Positions 36,054 to 45,083 are shown, counted from the stretch's first letter. The stretch: DNA of 54,143 nt from CAZKCK01 sp964552325 (GCA_964552325.1 CAZKHA010000005.1:1-54143), one strand, 5' to 3'. Numbers and translations are program-made. Notes: a model not told the origin generated them from the letters alone.

Positions 36054-36262
36054 AACTAGCTAAAACTTCTTATTTCATCTAAACGGATGGATTGTGTATA
36101 ATCTTGAAAACTATTTTGATTAGCTTTGAAGGTTATTTTGAACGAATAAAAATTAGGCATATTCAAGTATTATGTTACCTAAATATGATTGTGTATTGTT
36201 AGAAAGTACATAAATTTACGCTCTAAATAGAATCACTGACTGATCTTAACTAACTATACGAT

Positions 36263-37225
36263 ATGGCAAATACTGATAATCATGAAGAAAGCCCAAATGC
36301 AAGGCGCAATTTCTTAAAAAAGCTTGGAATTGTTGCCAGTGTTGGGGCAGCCGCTACGGCTGGAGCCTTGTACATTGGCAGCGATTATGAAAAACGGAAA
36401 AATCCAGATGGTAAGAAAGTAAAGGTGCTTACTGCTGATGGTAAATTGGTGGAAGTACCTGAAGAAGAGCTCAAAGACACTACCAAAGTGGATCTTTCTT
36501 CGCTAACCGAAAACCAACTCCAAGGGCGTGAAGGCTTGGCTGGACGCAGTTGGGTTATGGTAATTGACCTTGCCAAATGCCGCAATGCCCGCATGTGCAT
36601 GGCCTCATGCCAGGGTGCCCACCAGCTTAGGCCTGAGCAGCACCACCTAAACGTTCTGCAAATGCAGGATGCGGCACACACACAACCCTACTTTATGCCC
36701 AAACCTTGTTATCATTGCGACAATCCGCCTTGTGTAAAAGTATGCCCAGTTGATGCCACTTTTAAACGCCAAGATGGTATTGTGCTTATTGATAATGAAA
36801 GGTGCATAGGCTGCCGTTTTTGTATTTCGGGATGCCCTTACTCAGCAAGGGTGTTCAACTGGTTTGAACCCATTGATGCCGACAAGCATAAAAATGAAGT
36901 GTACAACGTTGAACTAAACGTGCCCCAGAAAAAAGGCACCATTTCCAAATGCCTTTTCAGTGCTGATCGCCTGCGTTTAGGCGAACTACCTTATTGCGTT
37001 TCGAGTTGCCCCAATGGTGTTTATTATTTTGGCGATATGAACGAAGATGTAGTTGTTAATGGCACTACCAAGGAAGCAGTTCGCTTTAGTGAATTGATTC
37101 GCGACAATGCAGGCTATACGGTTCATGAAGAACTTGGAACAAAACCCCGTGTATATTACCTGCCACCTAAAAACAGGGAAGTTCCCTTTAAATACGAAGG
37201 CAAAACTACCATTGATGAAGCCTAA
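36263..37225 (+). CDS. Tat-exported four-cluster ferredoxin-type subunit (PsrB/HybA-like)
   Basis: A 320-residue periplasmic electron-transfer subunit. The N-terminus is a Tat signal with ARRNFLKKLG (R14-R15) and a hydrophobic stretch. The iron-sulfur domain has four cysteine motifs: I (C106, A109, C112, C116), II (C149, C152, C157, C161), III (C181, C184, C187, C191) and IV (C230, S233, C245, C249). Positions 109 and 233, normally Cys, are Ala and Ser, so two clusters lack one Cys ligand each. The gene pairs with an NrfD protein and a cytochrome c; no catalytic molybdopterin subunit is present. See findings. Confidence 0.9.
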   Translation: MANTDNHEESPNARRNFLKKLGIVASVGAAATAGALYIGSDYEKRKNPDGKKVKVLTADGKLVEVPEEELKDTTKVDLSSLTENQLQGREGLAGRSWVMVIDLAKCRNARMCMASCQGAHQLRPEQHHLNVLQMQDAAHTQPYFMPKPCYHCDNPPCVKVCPVDATFKRQDGIVLIDNERCIGCRFCISGCPYSARVFNWFEPIDADKHKNEVYNVELNVPQKKGTISKCLFSADRLRLGELPYCVSSCPNGVYYFGDMNEDVVVNGTTKEAVRFSELIRDNAGYTVHEELGTKPRVYYLPPKNREVPFKYEGKTTIDEA

Positions 37226-37273
37226 GGCACGTAACTAACTGTTTAACAAAACTGTAATTTTAAAAGAATCAAT

Positions 37274-38614
37274 ATGTCACAGACATTATCTGCTGAAGAA
37301 TCGAAAAAGGTCCTCGATAAAATCGAGACCGACCTCACACGGCCTTTGACCAATCACAAAGGTTTTGAGATGTGGGTGTTGTTCCTGCTCCTAATTTTTG
37401 TTATTGCTGGGTATGCTTATTTCCTTCAATTACGTGATGGATTGGGTGTTACGGGCATGCGCGACTATGTTCACTGGGCTATGTATATTGGTAACTTCGT
37501 ATTTTTTGTTGCTACCAGTTTAATAGGTATGCTCATAAGCTCGGTACTTGGACTGTTAAAAATTAAATGGATTACCCCAATCACGCGTATTGCCGAAATG
37601 ATTGCCCTAGGCTTTGCTATGTGGGCAGGTATCGTAATCATTATCGACATGGGGCGCCCTGATCGGTTTTTGAACATTTTCTTACATGGAAGGTTTCAAT
37701 CTCCTATACTTTGGGACGTAACCGTGGTAACGACCTATGTAATGATTAGCACACTTTTGCTAGTTTTACCGCTGATTCCTGATGCATCTATACTTAAAAG
37801 AAGAATGGTAAATGCACCCAAATGGCAACAAACCATTTATTCAATTGTGGCCTCTAATTGGAAAGCTCACCCTGAACAGTTTGCCATCATCAAAAAATCA
37901 ATGCGCATATTGGCAATCTTAATTATTCCCGTTGCCTTAGCTATTCATACCGTTACCTCTTGGCTATTTGCATCTACCTTACGTGTGGGATGGGATTCAA
38001 CCATTTTTGGGCCTTATTTTGTAACTGGTGCTTTTGTAAGCGGAGCTGCCGCCGTTATTATTGCCATGTTTTTCTTCCGAAACAATTATAAACTAAAAGA
38101 ATATATTACCGAGATGCATTTCGACCATATGGCAAAGCTTTTGGTTTTGGTAAGCTTGGTTTATTTGTATTTCAATATCAACGAATTTTTGGTACCAGCC
38201 TACAAAATGCGCAATGCAGAATACCACCACCTTCATGCCTTATTTGCAGGTTCCCACGCCATTATGTTCTGGTCAGTTCAAATCCTGGGCTTGGTTCTAC
38301 CCATAATCCTCTTACTGTTCAAACCCATGCGTAAACCCAGGCCTGCCTTGGTTATAGCATTATTTGTGTTGGCAGGTGCTTGGCTAAAACGCTTCTTAAT
38401 TGTTGTACCAACCTTAGAGCATCCGTATTTACCAATACAAAATGTACCCGAAAATTTCCACTTTTATGTGCCTACAGGCCCTGAAATCATGTTAACTCTA
38501 GCACCCATAGCAGGTGTTTTGGTCATAATTACCATAATAGCAAAGCTATTCCCGGTTGTTCCCATTTGGGAAACTGCCCATGAAAAAGGTGTTGACGAAT
38601 CTCTTCTAAAATAA
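37274..38614 (+). CDS. NrfD/PsrC-type membrane quinol-binding subunit
   Basis: A 446-residue protein of the NrfD/polysulfide reductase subunit C superfamily with about ten membrane helices. Family features include the helix around MRDYVHWAMYIGNFVFFVATS, the charged RPDRFLNIFLHGRFQSPILWDV loop and conserved histidines (TEMHFDHMAKLL). Such subunits bind menaquinol in the membrane and pass electrons to a partner iron-sulfur protein. It lies 48 bases after the Fe-S gene and 25 bases before the cytochrome c gene. Confidence 0.92.
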   Translation: MSQTLSAEESKKVLDKIETDLTRPLTNHKGFEMWVLFLLLIFVIAGYAYFLQLRDGLGVTGMRDYVHWAMYIGNFVFFVATSLIGMLISSVLGLLKIKWITPITRIAEMIALGFAMWAGIVIIIDMGRPDRFLNIFLHGRFQSPILWDVTVVTTYVMISTLLLVLPLIPDASILKRRMVNAPKWQQTIYSIVASNWKAHPEQFAIIKKSMRILAILIIPVALAIHTVTSWLFASTLRVGWDSTIFGPYFVTGAFVSGAAAVIIAMFFFRNNYKLKEYITEMHFDHMAKLLVLVSLVYLYFNINEFLVPAYKMRNAEYHHLHALFAGSHAIMFWSVQILGLVLPIILLLFKPMRKPRPALVIALFVLAGAWLKRFLIVVPTLEHPYLPIQNVPENFHFYVPTGPEIMLTLAPIAGVLVIITIIAKLFPVVPIWETAHEKGVDESLLK

Positions 38615-38639
38615 TGTCTAATTTAAATCTATCAACTAT

Positions 38640-39587
38640 ATGAATTACAAATCAATAATTGGAACAATAGCAAGTATTGTTGCATTCTTGTTCCTTACTG
38701 CTCAAGTATCAGCCCAAGGAGCTTGGGTTGTACCAGCATCGGCAAAAAACGTTAAAAACCCTGTTCCAGCCACCGCTCAAAGCATTGCAAAGGGCAAAAC
38801 GGTTTATGAAACCACCTGTAAATCTTGCCATGGCGATCCTGGCAAAAACAATGGATTGCCTCTTGTGCCCAAACCATCTGATCCAGCATCGGATGTGTAT
38901 CAAAAAAACACCGACGCCGAGTTGTTCTACAAAATCGTTACAGGTCGTGGCGCCATGGTTTCATTCAAGACAACTATCTCTGATACTGATAAATGGAATG
39001 TAATTAATTACGCCCGCTCTGTTGCCAAAACAAAAAAGACTTCCGATGTAGAAGTTACAACACCAGAAACCACCGAGTCAGCACCCATAATTGCCTCAAC
39101 AGGAACTATTAAACTCAACGTTTCGTACAACGACGAAAAGAAAATTGTTTATGCTCGCGCTTATACCATGGAGAATGGCGAAAAGGTTCCAGCTGCTGGC
39201 GTTGAACTCAGTTTTTTCGTTAAACGCTATTTCAGGGATCTTCCCTTTGGCAACCAACCAACCATAACGGATGCCGAAGGCCTGACAATGGCGATATTTC
39301 CTGAAGACTTGCCCGGAGACACAGCAGGAAACGTGCAGCTTATAGTTAAAGTAAAAGAGGAACAAATGCTCGGCAAAACCGAAGTAAGCCAAGTTAAAGC
39401 TTGGGGAAAAGTTACTCCTTTAGTTAATATTCGCGATACACGCTCTCTCTGGAACGCAACATGGATGGCACCACTATGGCTCCTTATATCTTATTTTGTT
39501 GTAGTAATCGGGGTATGGGCCTTTATACTTTATATTATGATGCAAGTGGGCAACTTATACAAAATTGGGAAAGAACCCGCTGTATAG
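38640..39587 (+). CDS. membrane-anchored monoheme cytochrome c
   Basis: A 315-residue protein with a signal peptide (about 1-25), a cytochrome c domain with the heme motif CKSCH (about residues 58-62) and probable Met ligand in GRGAMVSF, then a beta-rich Ig-like domain (about 150-270), and a C-terminal membrane helix (about 277-302, LWLLISYFVVVIGVWAF). It would hang in the periplasm and carry electrons from the Fe-S/NrfD pair. It follows NrfD by 25 bases and is followed by a rho-independent terminator. Confidence 0.88.
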   Translation: MNYKSIIGTIASIVAFLFLTAQVSAQGAWVVPASAKNVKNPVPATAQSIAKGKTVYETTCKSCHGDPGKNNGLPLVPKPSDPASDVYQKNTDAELFYKIVTGRGAMVSFKTTISDTDKWNVINYARSVAKTKKTSDVEVTTPETTESAPIIASTGTIKLNVSYNDEKKIVYARAYTMENGEKVPAAGVELSFFVKRYFRDLPFGNQPTITDAEGLTMAIFPEDLPGDTAGNVQLIVKVKEEQMLGKTEVSQVKAWGKVTPLVNIRDTRSLWNATWMAPLWLLISYFVVVIGVWAFILYIMMQVGNLYKIGKEPAV

Positions 39588-39610
39588 TATTAAATATCAA
39601 TAAAATAACT

Positions 39611-39638
39611 AAGCCGCAGCTAATACCTGCGGCTTTTT
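39611..39638 (+). terminator. rho-independent terminator after the Fe-S/NrfD/cytochrome c operon
   Basis: AAGCCGCAG (39611-39619) pairs with CTGCGGCTT (39627-39635), a 9-bp stem with a 7-base loop, followed by a T run. It ends only 6 bases before the ccoI ATG, so ccoI must be expressed by read-through or from a promoter inside the hairpin region, or the hairpin acts as an attenuator. Confidence 0.8.
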
Positions 39639-39644
39639 AATCAT

Positions 39645-42044
39645 ATGAACCAACCCGAAGCTATTTGTATTCACTGTGGTGAGCCCTGCGGTAAAAACCC
39701 TGTGCTATTCGATGGGAATCCATTTTGCTGTGAAGGCTGTTCAACGGTTTATCAACTACTTAACCAAAACAGCATGGGTAAGTATTATACCATAATGCAA
39801 ACACCTGGTATAAAGATAAATAGTGAATTGCGTGAATCAAAAGGCAAGTATAATTTTTTAGATAAGGAAGACATCATAAGCAAATTGCTTGAATTCCAAC
39901 AAGGGGCAACAAGCAAAGTAACCCTGTTTATCCCATCAATCCATTGCAGCAGTTGTATTTGGCTGCTAGAAAACCTTAATCGCCTACATGAAGGGATCGT
40001 ATTTTCGAGTGTAAACTTTTTGCGGAAAGAAACCAGCATTGTTTTTAAACACGACGCTATCACCCTCAGGCAATTAGTTGAACTTTTAGCATCCATACAC
40101 TATGTTCCCGAATTATCTACCGACCGAATCGAACGTAAAGATGGTAACCAAGGCACACGCAAACTGGTTAAAAAAATTGGTGTTGCTGGTTTTTGCTTTG
40201 CAAACATAATGTTGCTTAGCCTTCCGGAATATTTAACCGAAGGTTATAAACTTGAAAAAAGTTTTAGCATAACCTTTTCGGCTATAAATTTTGCACTAGC
40301 CATTCCCTTAATGTTTTATAGTGCTAGCGATTACTTAAAATCAGGCTTTAAGAACCTTAGGCATGGAGTATTAAACATAGACCTTCCGATTTCGATTGGC
40401 ATTTTGGCCTTGTTTTTTCAAAGCTGCTACGATATCATCACCATGGCAGGGCCTGGTTATTTCGATTCCTTGGCTGGATTTGTGTTTTTCTTGTTGATAG
40501 GAAAATGGTACCAAGAACACACGTATCAAGCGCTTTCATTTGAACGCAACTACAAGAGCTATTTCCCTGTTGGTGTTACACGTGTAACTTCCACTGGCGA
40601 AGAAAGCTTGCTTTTAAAAGACATTAAAGTTGGCGATAAAATTAGGATACGAAACCAAGAAATAATCCCTGCTGATGGAATACTGGTAGAAGGTAAGGCC
40701 AATATCAATTATAGTTTTGTAACAGGAGAATCAAAGCCCGTACAACGTGAACAAGGCCAGCAAGTTTACGCCGGAGGAAGGCAATATGGGGGCGCTATCG
40801 TAGTCGAAATCATTACAGAAGTAGAACAAAGCAAGCTAACCCGGCTATGGAACGAGGGCATCTCAGCGATTAAATCGGGGAGCAGGCTCGAAACCCTTAT
40901 CGATAAAGTTAGTCACCGATTTACACTCGCGTTGCTTGTGGTTTCTACCTTTACATTAATATATTGGTTATGGTCTGATCAATCCATTGCCTTAAGGGCT
41001 TTTGTATCAGTCTTAATAGTAGCTTGCCCTTGCGCACTAGCACTTACACTGCCTTTCACCTTTGGCAATACAATGCGAATTTTCGGAAGTTTGGGCTTCT
41101 TTTTAAAGAAATCGACTGTAGTAGAAGAACTTGCTAAAATTGATACCATTGTTTTCGACAAAACTGGCACCATCACTCGCGCCGAAGTTCATGATATTAA
41201 CTGGAATGGCCTACAATTAAGTACATTTGAACTGGCATTACTAGGAACAGTAACCCGCAATAGCACACACCCACTTAGCCAAGCAATTTGCCAAACCATT
41301 GAGCCTGACAAAACTTTGCAACTTGATGATTTTAAGGAACTTGCTTCACGTGGCATTATCGGCAAAGTTGGTACAAACGAGATAAGGGTTGGAAGCGAGG
41401 AATTTATTTCGGGACTTTCAACACCTGCAACCATCAATGCTGGTTCGAGGGTTTATGTTTCGATAAATGGCGAACTTAAAGGCCACTACACCATTGGCAA
41501 TAGCTATCGTACTGGAATTGACCAGGTAATCGACTCGCTCAAGAACAAATTCGAGCTTCACATGATTTCGGGTGATAACAACTCGGAAAAAGAGAGGCTT
41601 AAAAAATGGTTTAACCCGGCCAACATGCACTTCGATTGCTCACCAAATGATAAGTTGGAATACATAAAAAGCCTTAAAAATCAAGGCAAACGCGTATTAA
41701 TGATAGGTGATGGGCTAAATGATGCCGGTGCTTTGGCCGAGAGCAACGCAGGCATTTCAATTGCCGACGATGTTTATATGTTCTCGCCTGCCTGTGATGC
41801 AATACTAGAATCGAATATGTTTAAGAACCTCCACACCATCCTTAAAATTGCGCAAAAAAACCTTAAGGTAGTCCATATTAGTTTTATAATATCCCTTTCA
41901 TATAATATAATCGGACTTGGTTTTGCCACTCAAGGAATGCTCTCGCCAGTGGTTGCAGCCATACTTATGCCAATAAGTAGTGTAACCGTAGTAGGATTTG
42001 TAACATTAGCTACTAACTATATAGGCAAGCAACTAACTAAATAA
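39645..42044 (+). CDS. ccoI: CcoI, copper P1B-type ATPase for cbb3 oxidase maturation
   Basis: A 799-residue heavy-metal P-type ATPase that delivers copper for cytochrome cbb3 assembly. The N-terminus is a Cys-rich metal-binding region (C8, C11, C15, C28, C29, C32), followed by an HMA-like segment with CSSC (about 103-106). The membrane CPC motif is C461-P-C463, the phosphorylation site is D505 in DKTGT, and the hinge is GDGLNDAG. This combination is diagnostic of CcoI/FixI. It sits just after the terminator at 39611. Confidence 0.95.
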   Translation: MNQPEAICIHCGEPCGKNPVLFDGNPFCCEGCSTVYQLLNQNSMGKYYTIMQTPGIKINSELRESKGKYNFLDKEDIISKLLEFQQGATSKVTLFIPSIHCSSCIWLLENLNRLHEGIVFSSVNFLRKETSIVFKHDAITLRQLVELLASIHYVPELSTDRIERKDGNQGTRKLVKKIGVAGFCFANIMLLSLPEYLTEGYKLEKSFSITFSAINFALAIPLMFYSASDYLKSGFKNLRHGVLNIDLPISIGILALFFQSCYDIITMAGPGYFDSLAGFVFFLLIGKWYQEHTYQALSFERNYKSYFPVGVTRVTSTGEESLLLKDIKVGDKIRIRNQEIIPADGILVEGKANINYSFVTGESKPVQREQGQQVYAGGRQYGGAIVVEIITEVEQSKLTRLWNEGISAIKSGSRLETLIDKVSHRFTLALLVVSTFTLIYWLWSDQSIALRAFVSVLIVACPCALALTLPFTFGNTMRIFGSLGFFLKKSTVVEELAKIDTIVFDKTGTITRAEVHDINWNGLQLSTFELALLGTVTRNSTHPLSQAICQTIEPDKTLQLDDFKELASRGIIGKVGTNEIRVGSEEFISGLSTPATINAGSRVYVSINGELKGHYTIGNSYRTGIDQVIDSLKNKFELHMISGDNNSEKERLKKWFNPANMHFDCSPNDKLEYIKSLKNQGKRVLMIGDGLNDAGALAESNAGISIADDVYMFSPACDAILESNMFKNLHTILKIAQKNLKVVHISFIISLSYNIIGLGFATQGMLSPVVAAILMPISSVTVVGFVTLATNYIGKQLTK

Positions 42045-42063
42045 CAATATTTTACAACCAAAT

Positions 42064-42087
42064 TACTTAGCTTAATTAAACTAAGTA
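42064..42087. promoter_or_regulatory. 24-bp near-perfect palindrome upstream of ccoS
   Basis: TACTTAGC-TTAATTAA-ACTAAGTA pairs with its own complement except at one pair (C at 42071 against A at 42080). It lies 19 bases after the ccoI stop and before the ccoS promoter. There is no following T run, so an operator is at least as likely as a terminator. Confidence 0.4.
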
Positions 42088-42102
42088 TAAATTATAGATT
42101 CA

Positions 42103-42155
42103 TTGTTAGGTATTTCAATCAATAGCCTATCTTTGTATTCAGGTATCCTGATACC
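42103..42155 (+). promoter_or_regulatory. promoter of ccoSNQP with dyad at the likely start site
   Basis: TTG (42103-42105) and TATCTTTG (42128-42135) are separated by 22 bases. Immediately downstream, GGTATC-CT-GATACC (42142-42155) is a perfect 14-bp dyad covering the expected transcription start, an attractive operator position. The ccoS ATG is at 42166. Confidence 0.5.
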
Positions 42156-42165
42156 AAATTAAACC

Positions 42166-42372
42166 ATGACTGCGATTTTTTTCTTAATTGGAGCGAGCCT
42201 ACTGGTAGCGGTAGGATTCTTAATCGCCTTTTTATGGGCGGTGCGATCGGGGCAATATGATGACACATATACGCCTTCGGTACGTATTTTATTTGAGGAT
42301 GAAACCGAGCAAGACGCAAAAAATGATTCCCCTATTATAAACCAGAATTATCAACACAAACCCAAACCCTAA
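42166..42372 (+). CDS. ccoS: CcoS, cbb3 oxidase assembly protein
   Basis: A 68-residue protein with one membrane helix (about 3-25, FFLIGASLLVAVGFLIAFLW) and the family-typical AVRSGQYDD followed by a TPSVRILFEDE tail. It is needed to load heme/copper into CcoN. It is 13 bases upstream of ccoN in the same likely transcript. Confidence 0.92.
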   Translation: MTAIFFLIGASLLVAVGFLIAFLWAVRSGQYDDTYTPSVRILFEDETEQDAKNDSPIINQNYQHKPKP

Positions 42373-42385
42373 AACTTACGTATTT

Positions 42386-44869
42386 ATGGAAGTGGAAAAA
42401 TTCTACTACGACAACAAGATTGTAAGAAACTTCGCCTATGCCACTATACTGTGGGGCGTTGTAGGCTTGCTCGTGGGGCTGGTAATTGCACTGCAATTGG
42501 CATTCCCATTTTTCAACTTTGAACTCGCGTTTTTAACGTATGGCCGTGTTAGGCCGATACATACCAACGCGATAATCTTCGCCTTTGTAGGCAATGCCAT
42601 TTTTACTGGCGTGTATTACTCCATGCAGCGATTGCTCAAAACCCGAATGTACAGCAAATTTTTAAGCTATTTGCATTTTTGGGGTTGGCAGTTAATCATC
42701 GTGTTAGCTGCTGTTACGCTTGCCTTAGGCTATACTATGTCAAAAGAATATGCAGAGTTGGAATGGCCTATCGATATTCTAATTGCAGTTATATGGTTGG
42801 CATTTGGGTTCAATATGTTTGGAACCATCGCTAAACGACGGGTTCAGCATTTGTATGTAGCCATTTGGTTCTACATTGCATCTTTTATTGCCGTCACCGT
42901 ACTTCACGTAGTTAATTCAATCGAAATTCCGGTTTCATTTCTAAAGAGTTATCCCGTTTATGCCGGTGTTCAAGACGCCATCGTTCAATGGTGGTATGGC
43001 CACAATGCAGTGGCTTTCTTCTTAACAACACCTTACCTCGGTTTAATGTATTATTTCTTGCCCAAAGAAGCAAACCGTCCAATTTACTCCTACAGAATGG
43101 GTATCATCCACTTCTGGGCGTTAGTTTTTATATATATTTGGTCAGGTCCGCATCACCTTCTATATCAGGCAGTACCCAATTGGGCACAAACCTTAGGCGT
43201 TATCTTCTCGGTTATGCTAATCGCCCCATCATGGGGAGGTATGATCAATGGATTATTAACCTTGCGTGGAGTTTGGGACAAGGTGCGCGAATCACCCATG
43301 CTTAAGTTTATGGTTGTTGCCATCACAGCCTATGGTATGGCAACATTTGAAGGCCCTCTGATGTCAACCAAGCTGGTTAATTCAATCACCCACTTTACTG
43401 ATTGGACCATAGCTCACACCCACATTGGCGGAATGGCATGGAATGGATTCTTAACCTTTAGCATGCTTTACTATCTGGTGCCAAGGTTATTCCGCACAAA
43501 ACTGTATTCAATTAAACTTGCCAATGTTCATTTTTGGATTGGAACCCTCGGCATTCTTTTATATGCTATCCCGCTCTATTGGGCTGCTATTACCCAAGCC
43601 TTGATGTTAAAAGAGTTCACCCCTGAAGGCATGTTACGGTATCCAAACTTTATGGAAACACTGGTACAGGTTTTGCCAATGTATTACACGCGTATTGTTG
43701 GCGGTGCCCTATATTTTGTTGGCACATTGCTATTTGTCTATAACATGTACGCTACAGTTAAACAAGGTTCATTCTTGGCCGAAGAAGAAGCCAATGCACC
43801 TGGTCTTGAAAAGCTCAACAAAAAACGTATGTTGGGAGAAAAAGTACATGGCTGGCTCGAACGCAAACCTATTCAATTTACCGTATGGGTAATAATTGCC
43901 ACCTTGGTTGCTTCAGCATTTTCTATTGTACCTTTCGTGCTTATCAAAACGAATGAAAACAGTATTTCTTCCGTAAAACCCTATTCACCACTCGAATTAA
44001 CTGGTCGCGACATCTATATCCGCGAAGGCTGTTATACCTGTCATAGCCAAATGGTAAGGCCCTTTAGGTCAGAAACTGAACGGTATGGCGAGTATGCAAA
44101 AGCAGGAGAATTTGTGTATGACCATCCTTTCCAATGGGGTTCACGTCGTTCTGGGCCAGATTTGCTACGAACGGGTGTAGTTGGTGGCAAAATGTACAAA
44201 ACCGCGGCTTGGCATTTCAATCACATGCTCGATCCACAAAAAATGAACGAGCAATCTATTATGCCTCCTTACCCATGGTTAATAAGCGATCAAATGGACC
44301 TTTCAACGCTGCCCGCAAAAATACGAGTTATGAGAATGATTGGCGTTCCATACCCAGAAGGTTATGATCAAATTGCCGCCAATGATCTAACGAAACAAGC
44401 TGATAGTATTGCAGCCGATTTAAAAGCGAATGGTATCGAAGTTCAGTCGGACCGTGAAATTATAGCTTTGATTGCCTATATGCATAAGTTGGGTAGAGAC
44501 ATCTCAGCCAATAAACCAGCTGATCCAGCTCCAACAGCATTAACAGCTCCAGAGCCTCTTGCCGACCAAGCCTCTTTAGACATGGGCAAACAGATTTTTG
44601 ACAAGAATTGTGTGGCTTGCCATGGGCCATTGGGCCAAGGTAACACTATTGGCCCTAATCTGATTGATAATTTCTGGATAAGCGGCGGTGACAACAATTC
44701 TATCTACACCATACTAGTTAATGGCAAGATCACAAAAGGAATGCAAGCTTGGAAGGACATCCTAAATGCTGAACAATTACACCAAGTTTTCAGCTATAGC
44801 CTCACACTCATTGGCACTCCTGCGCCTCCCGATGCCAAAGCACCGCAAGGCGAAGAATTTAAACGCTAA
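42386..44869 (+). CDS. ccoNO: CcoN-CcoO fusion with an extra C-terminal cytochrome c domain
   Basis: An 827-residue cbb3 oxidase core. CcoN (about 1-470) has the low-spin heme ligand H59, the CuB histidines H206 and H256/H257 and the paired heme histidines in TIAHTHIGG (H344, H346). CcoO (about 500-700) starts with a membrane helix and has heme c at C549-C552-H553 (GCYTCHSQMVRPF). The CcoN-CcoO fusion is common in Bacteroidetes, at about 700-730 residues. Here a third domain (about 728-827) adds a second heme c site, C742-C745-H746 with Met786, ending in DAKAPQGEEFKR. This tail closely resembles the cytochrome c domain of the ccoP gene downstream. See findings. Confidence 0.93.
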   Translation: MEVEKFYYDNKIVRNFAYATILWGVVGLLVGLVIALQLAFPFFNFELAFLTYGRVRPIHTNAIIFAFVGNAIFTGVYYSMQRLLKTRMYSKFLSYLHFWGWQLIIVLAAVTLALGYTMSKEYAELEWPIDILIAVIWLAFGFNMFGTIAKRRVQHLYVAIWFYIASFIAVTVLHVVNSIEIPVSFLKSYPVYAGVQDAIVQWWYGHNAVAFFLTTPYLGLMYYFLPKEANRPIYSYRMGIIHFWALVFIYIWSGPHHLLYQAVPNWAQTLGVIFSVMLIAPSWGGMINGLLTLRGVWDKVRESPMLKFMVVAITAYGMATFEGPLMSTKLVNSITHFTDWTIAHTHIGGMAWNGFLTFSMLYYLVPRLFRTKLYSIKLANVHFWIGTLGILLYAIPLYWAAITQALMLKEFTPEGMLRYPNFMETLVQVLPMYYTRIVGGALYFVGTLLFVYNMYATVKQGSFLAEEEANAPGLEKLNKKRMLGEKVHGWLERKPIQFTVWVIIATLVASAFSIVPFVLIKTNENSISSVKPYSPLELTGRDIYIREGCYTCHSQMVRPFRSETERYGEYAKAGEFVYDHPFQWGSRRSGPDLLRTGVVGGKMYKTAAWHFNHMLDPQKMNEQSIMPPYPWLISDQMDLSTLPAKIRVMRMIGVPYPEGYDQIAANDLTKQADSIAADLKANGIEVQSDREIIALIAYMHKLGRDISANKPADPAPTALTAPEPLADQASLDMGKQIFDKNCVACHGPLGQGNTIGPNLIDNFWISGGDNNSIYTILVNGKITKGMQAWKDILNAEQLHQVFSYSLTLIGTPAPPDAKAPQGEEFKR

Positions 44870-44880
44870 CAAACTACAGG

Positions 44881-45078
44881 ATGAAACTTATCCAAAATAT
44901 GGTAGGCGATATCACATCTCTGGGAATTTTCCCGGTGATATCGCTTATCTTGTTCCTCTTAGTATTTATTGCTATTGTATGGAACACCATGCGCTTAAAA
45001 AAGAAATTTACCGAGGAAATGGCTAACGCCCCTCTTTTTGATAATGATGAAAATAAACCGGAAATAAATAATCTTTAA
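44881..45078 (+). CDS. ccoQ: CcoQ-like small subunit
   Basis: A 65-residue protein with a single membrane helix (about 13-36, SLGIFPVISLILFLLVFIAI) and a charged tail, matching CcoQ/FixQ in length, topology and position between ccoNO and ccoP (11 and 5 bases away). CcoQ stabilises the oxidase complex. Sequence conservation in this family is weak, so the call rests mainly on context. Confidence 0.8.
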   Translation: MKLIQNMVGDITSLGIFPVISLILFLLVFIAIVWNTMRLKKKFTEEMANAPLFDNDENKPEINNL

Positions 45079-45083
45079 ATCCT

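Noticed and set aside
36263..39587. Identification as a complete alternative complex III or a polysulfide/tetrathionate reductase
   Set aside because: Only Fe-S, NrfD and cytochrome c components are present; neither an ActA pentaheme subunit nor a molybdopterin subunit exists in the window.
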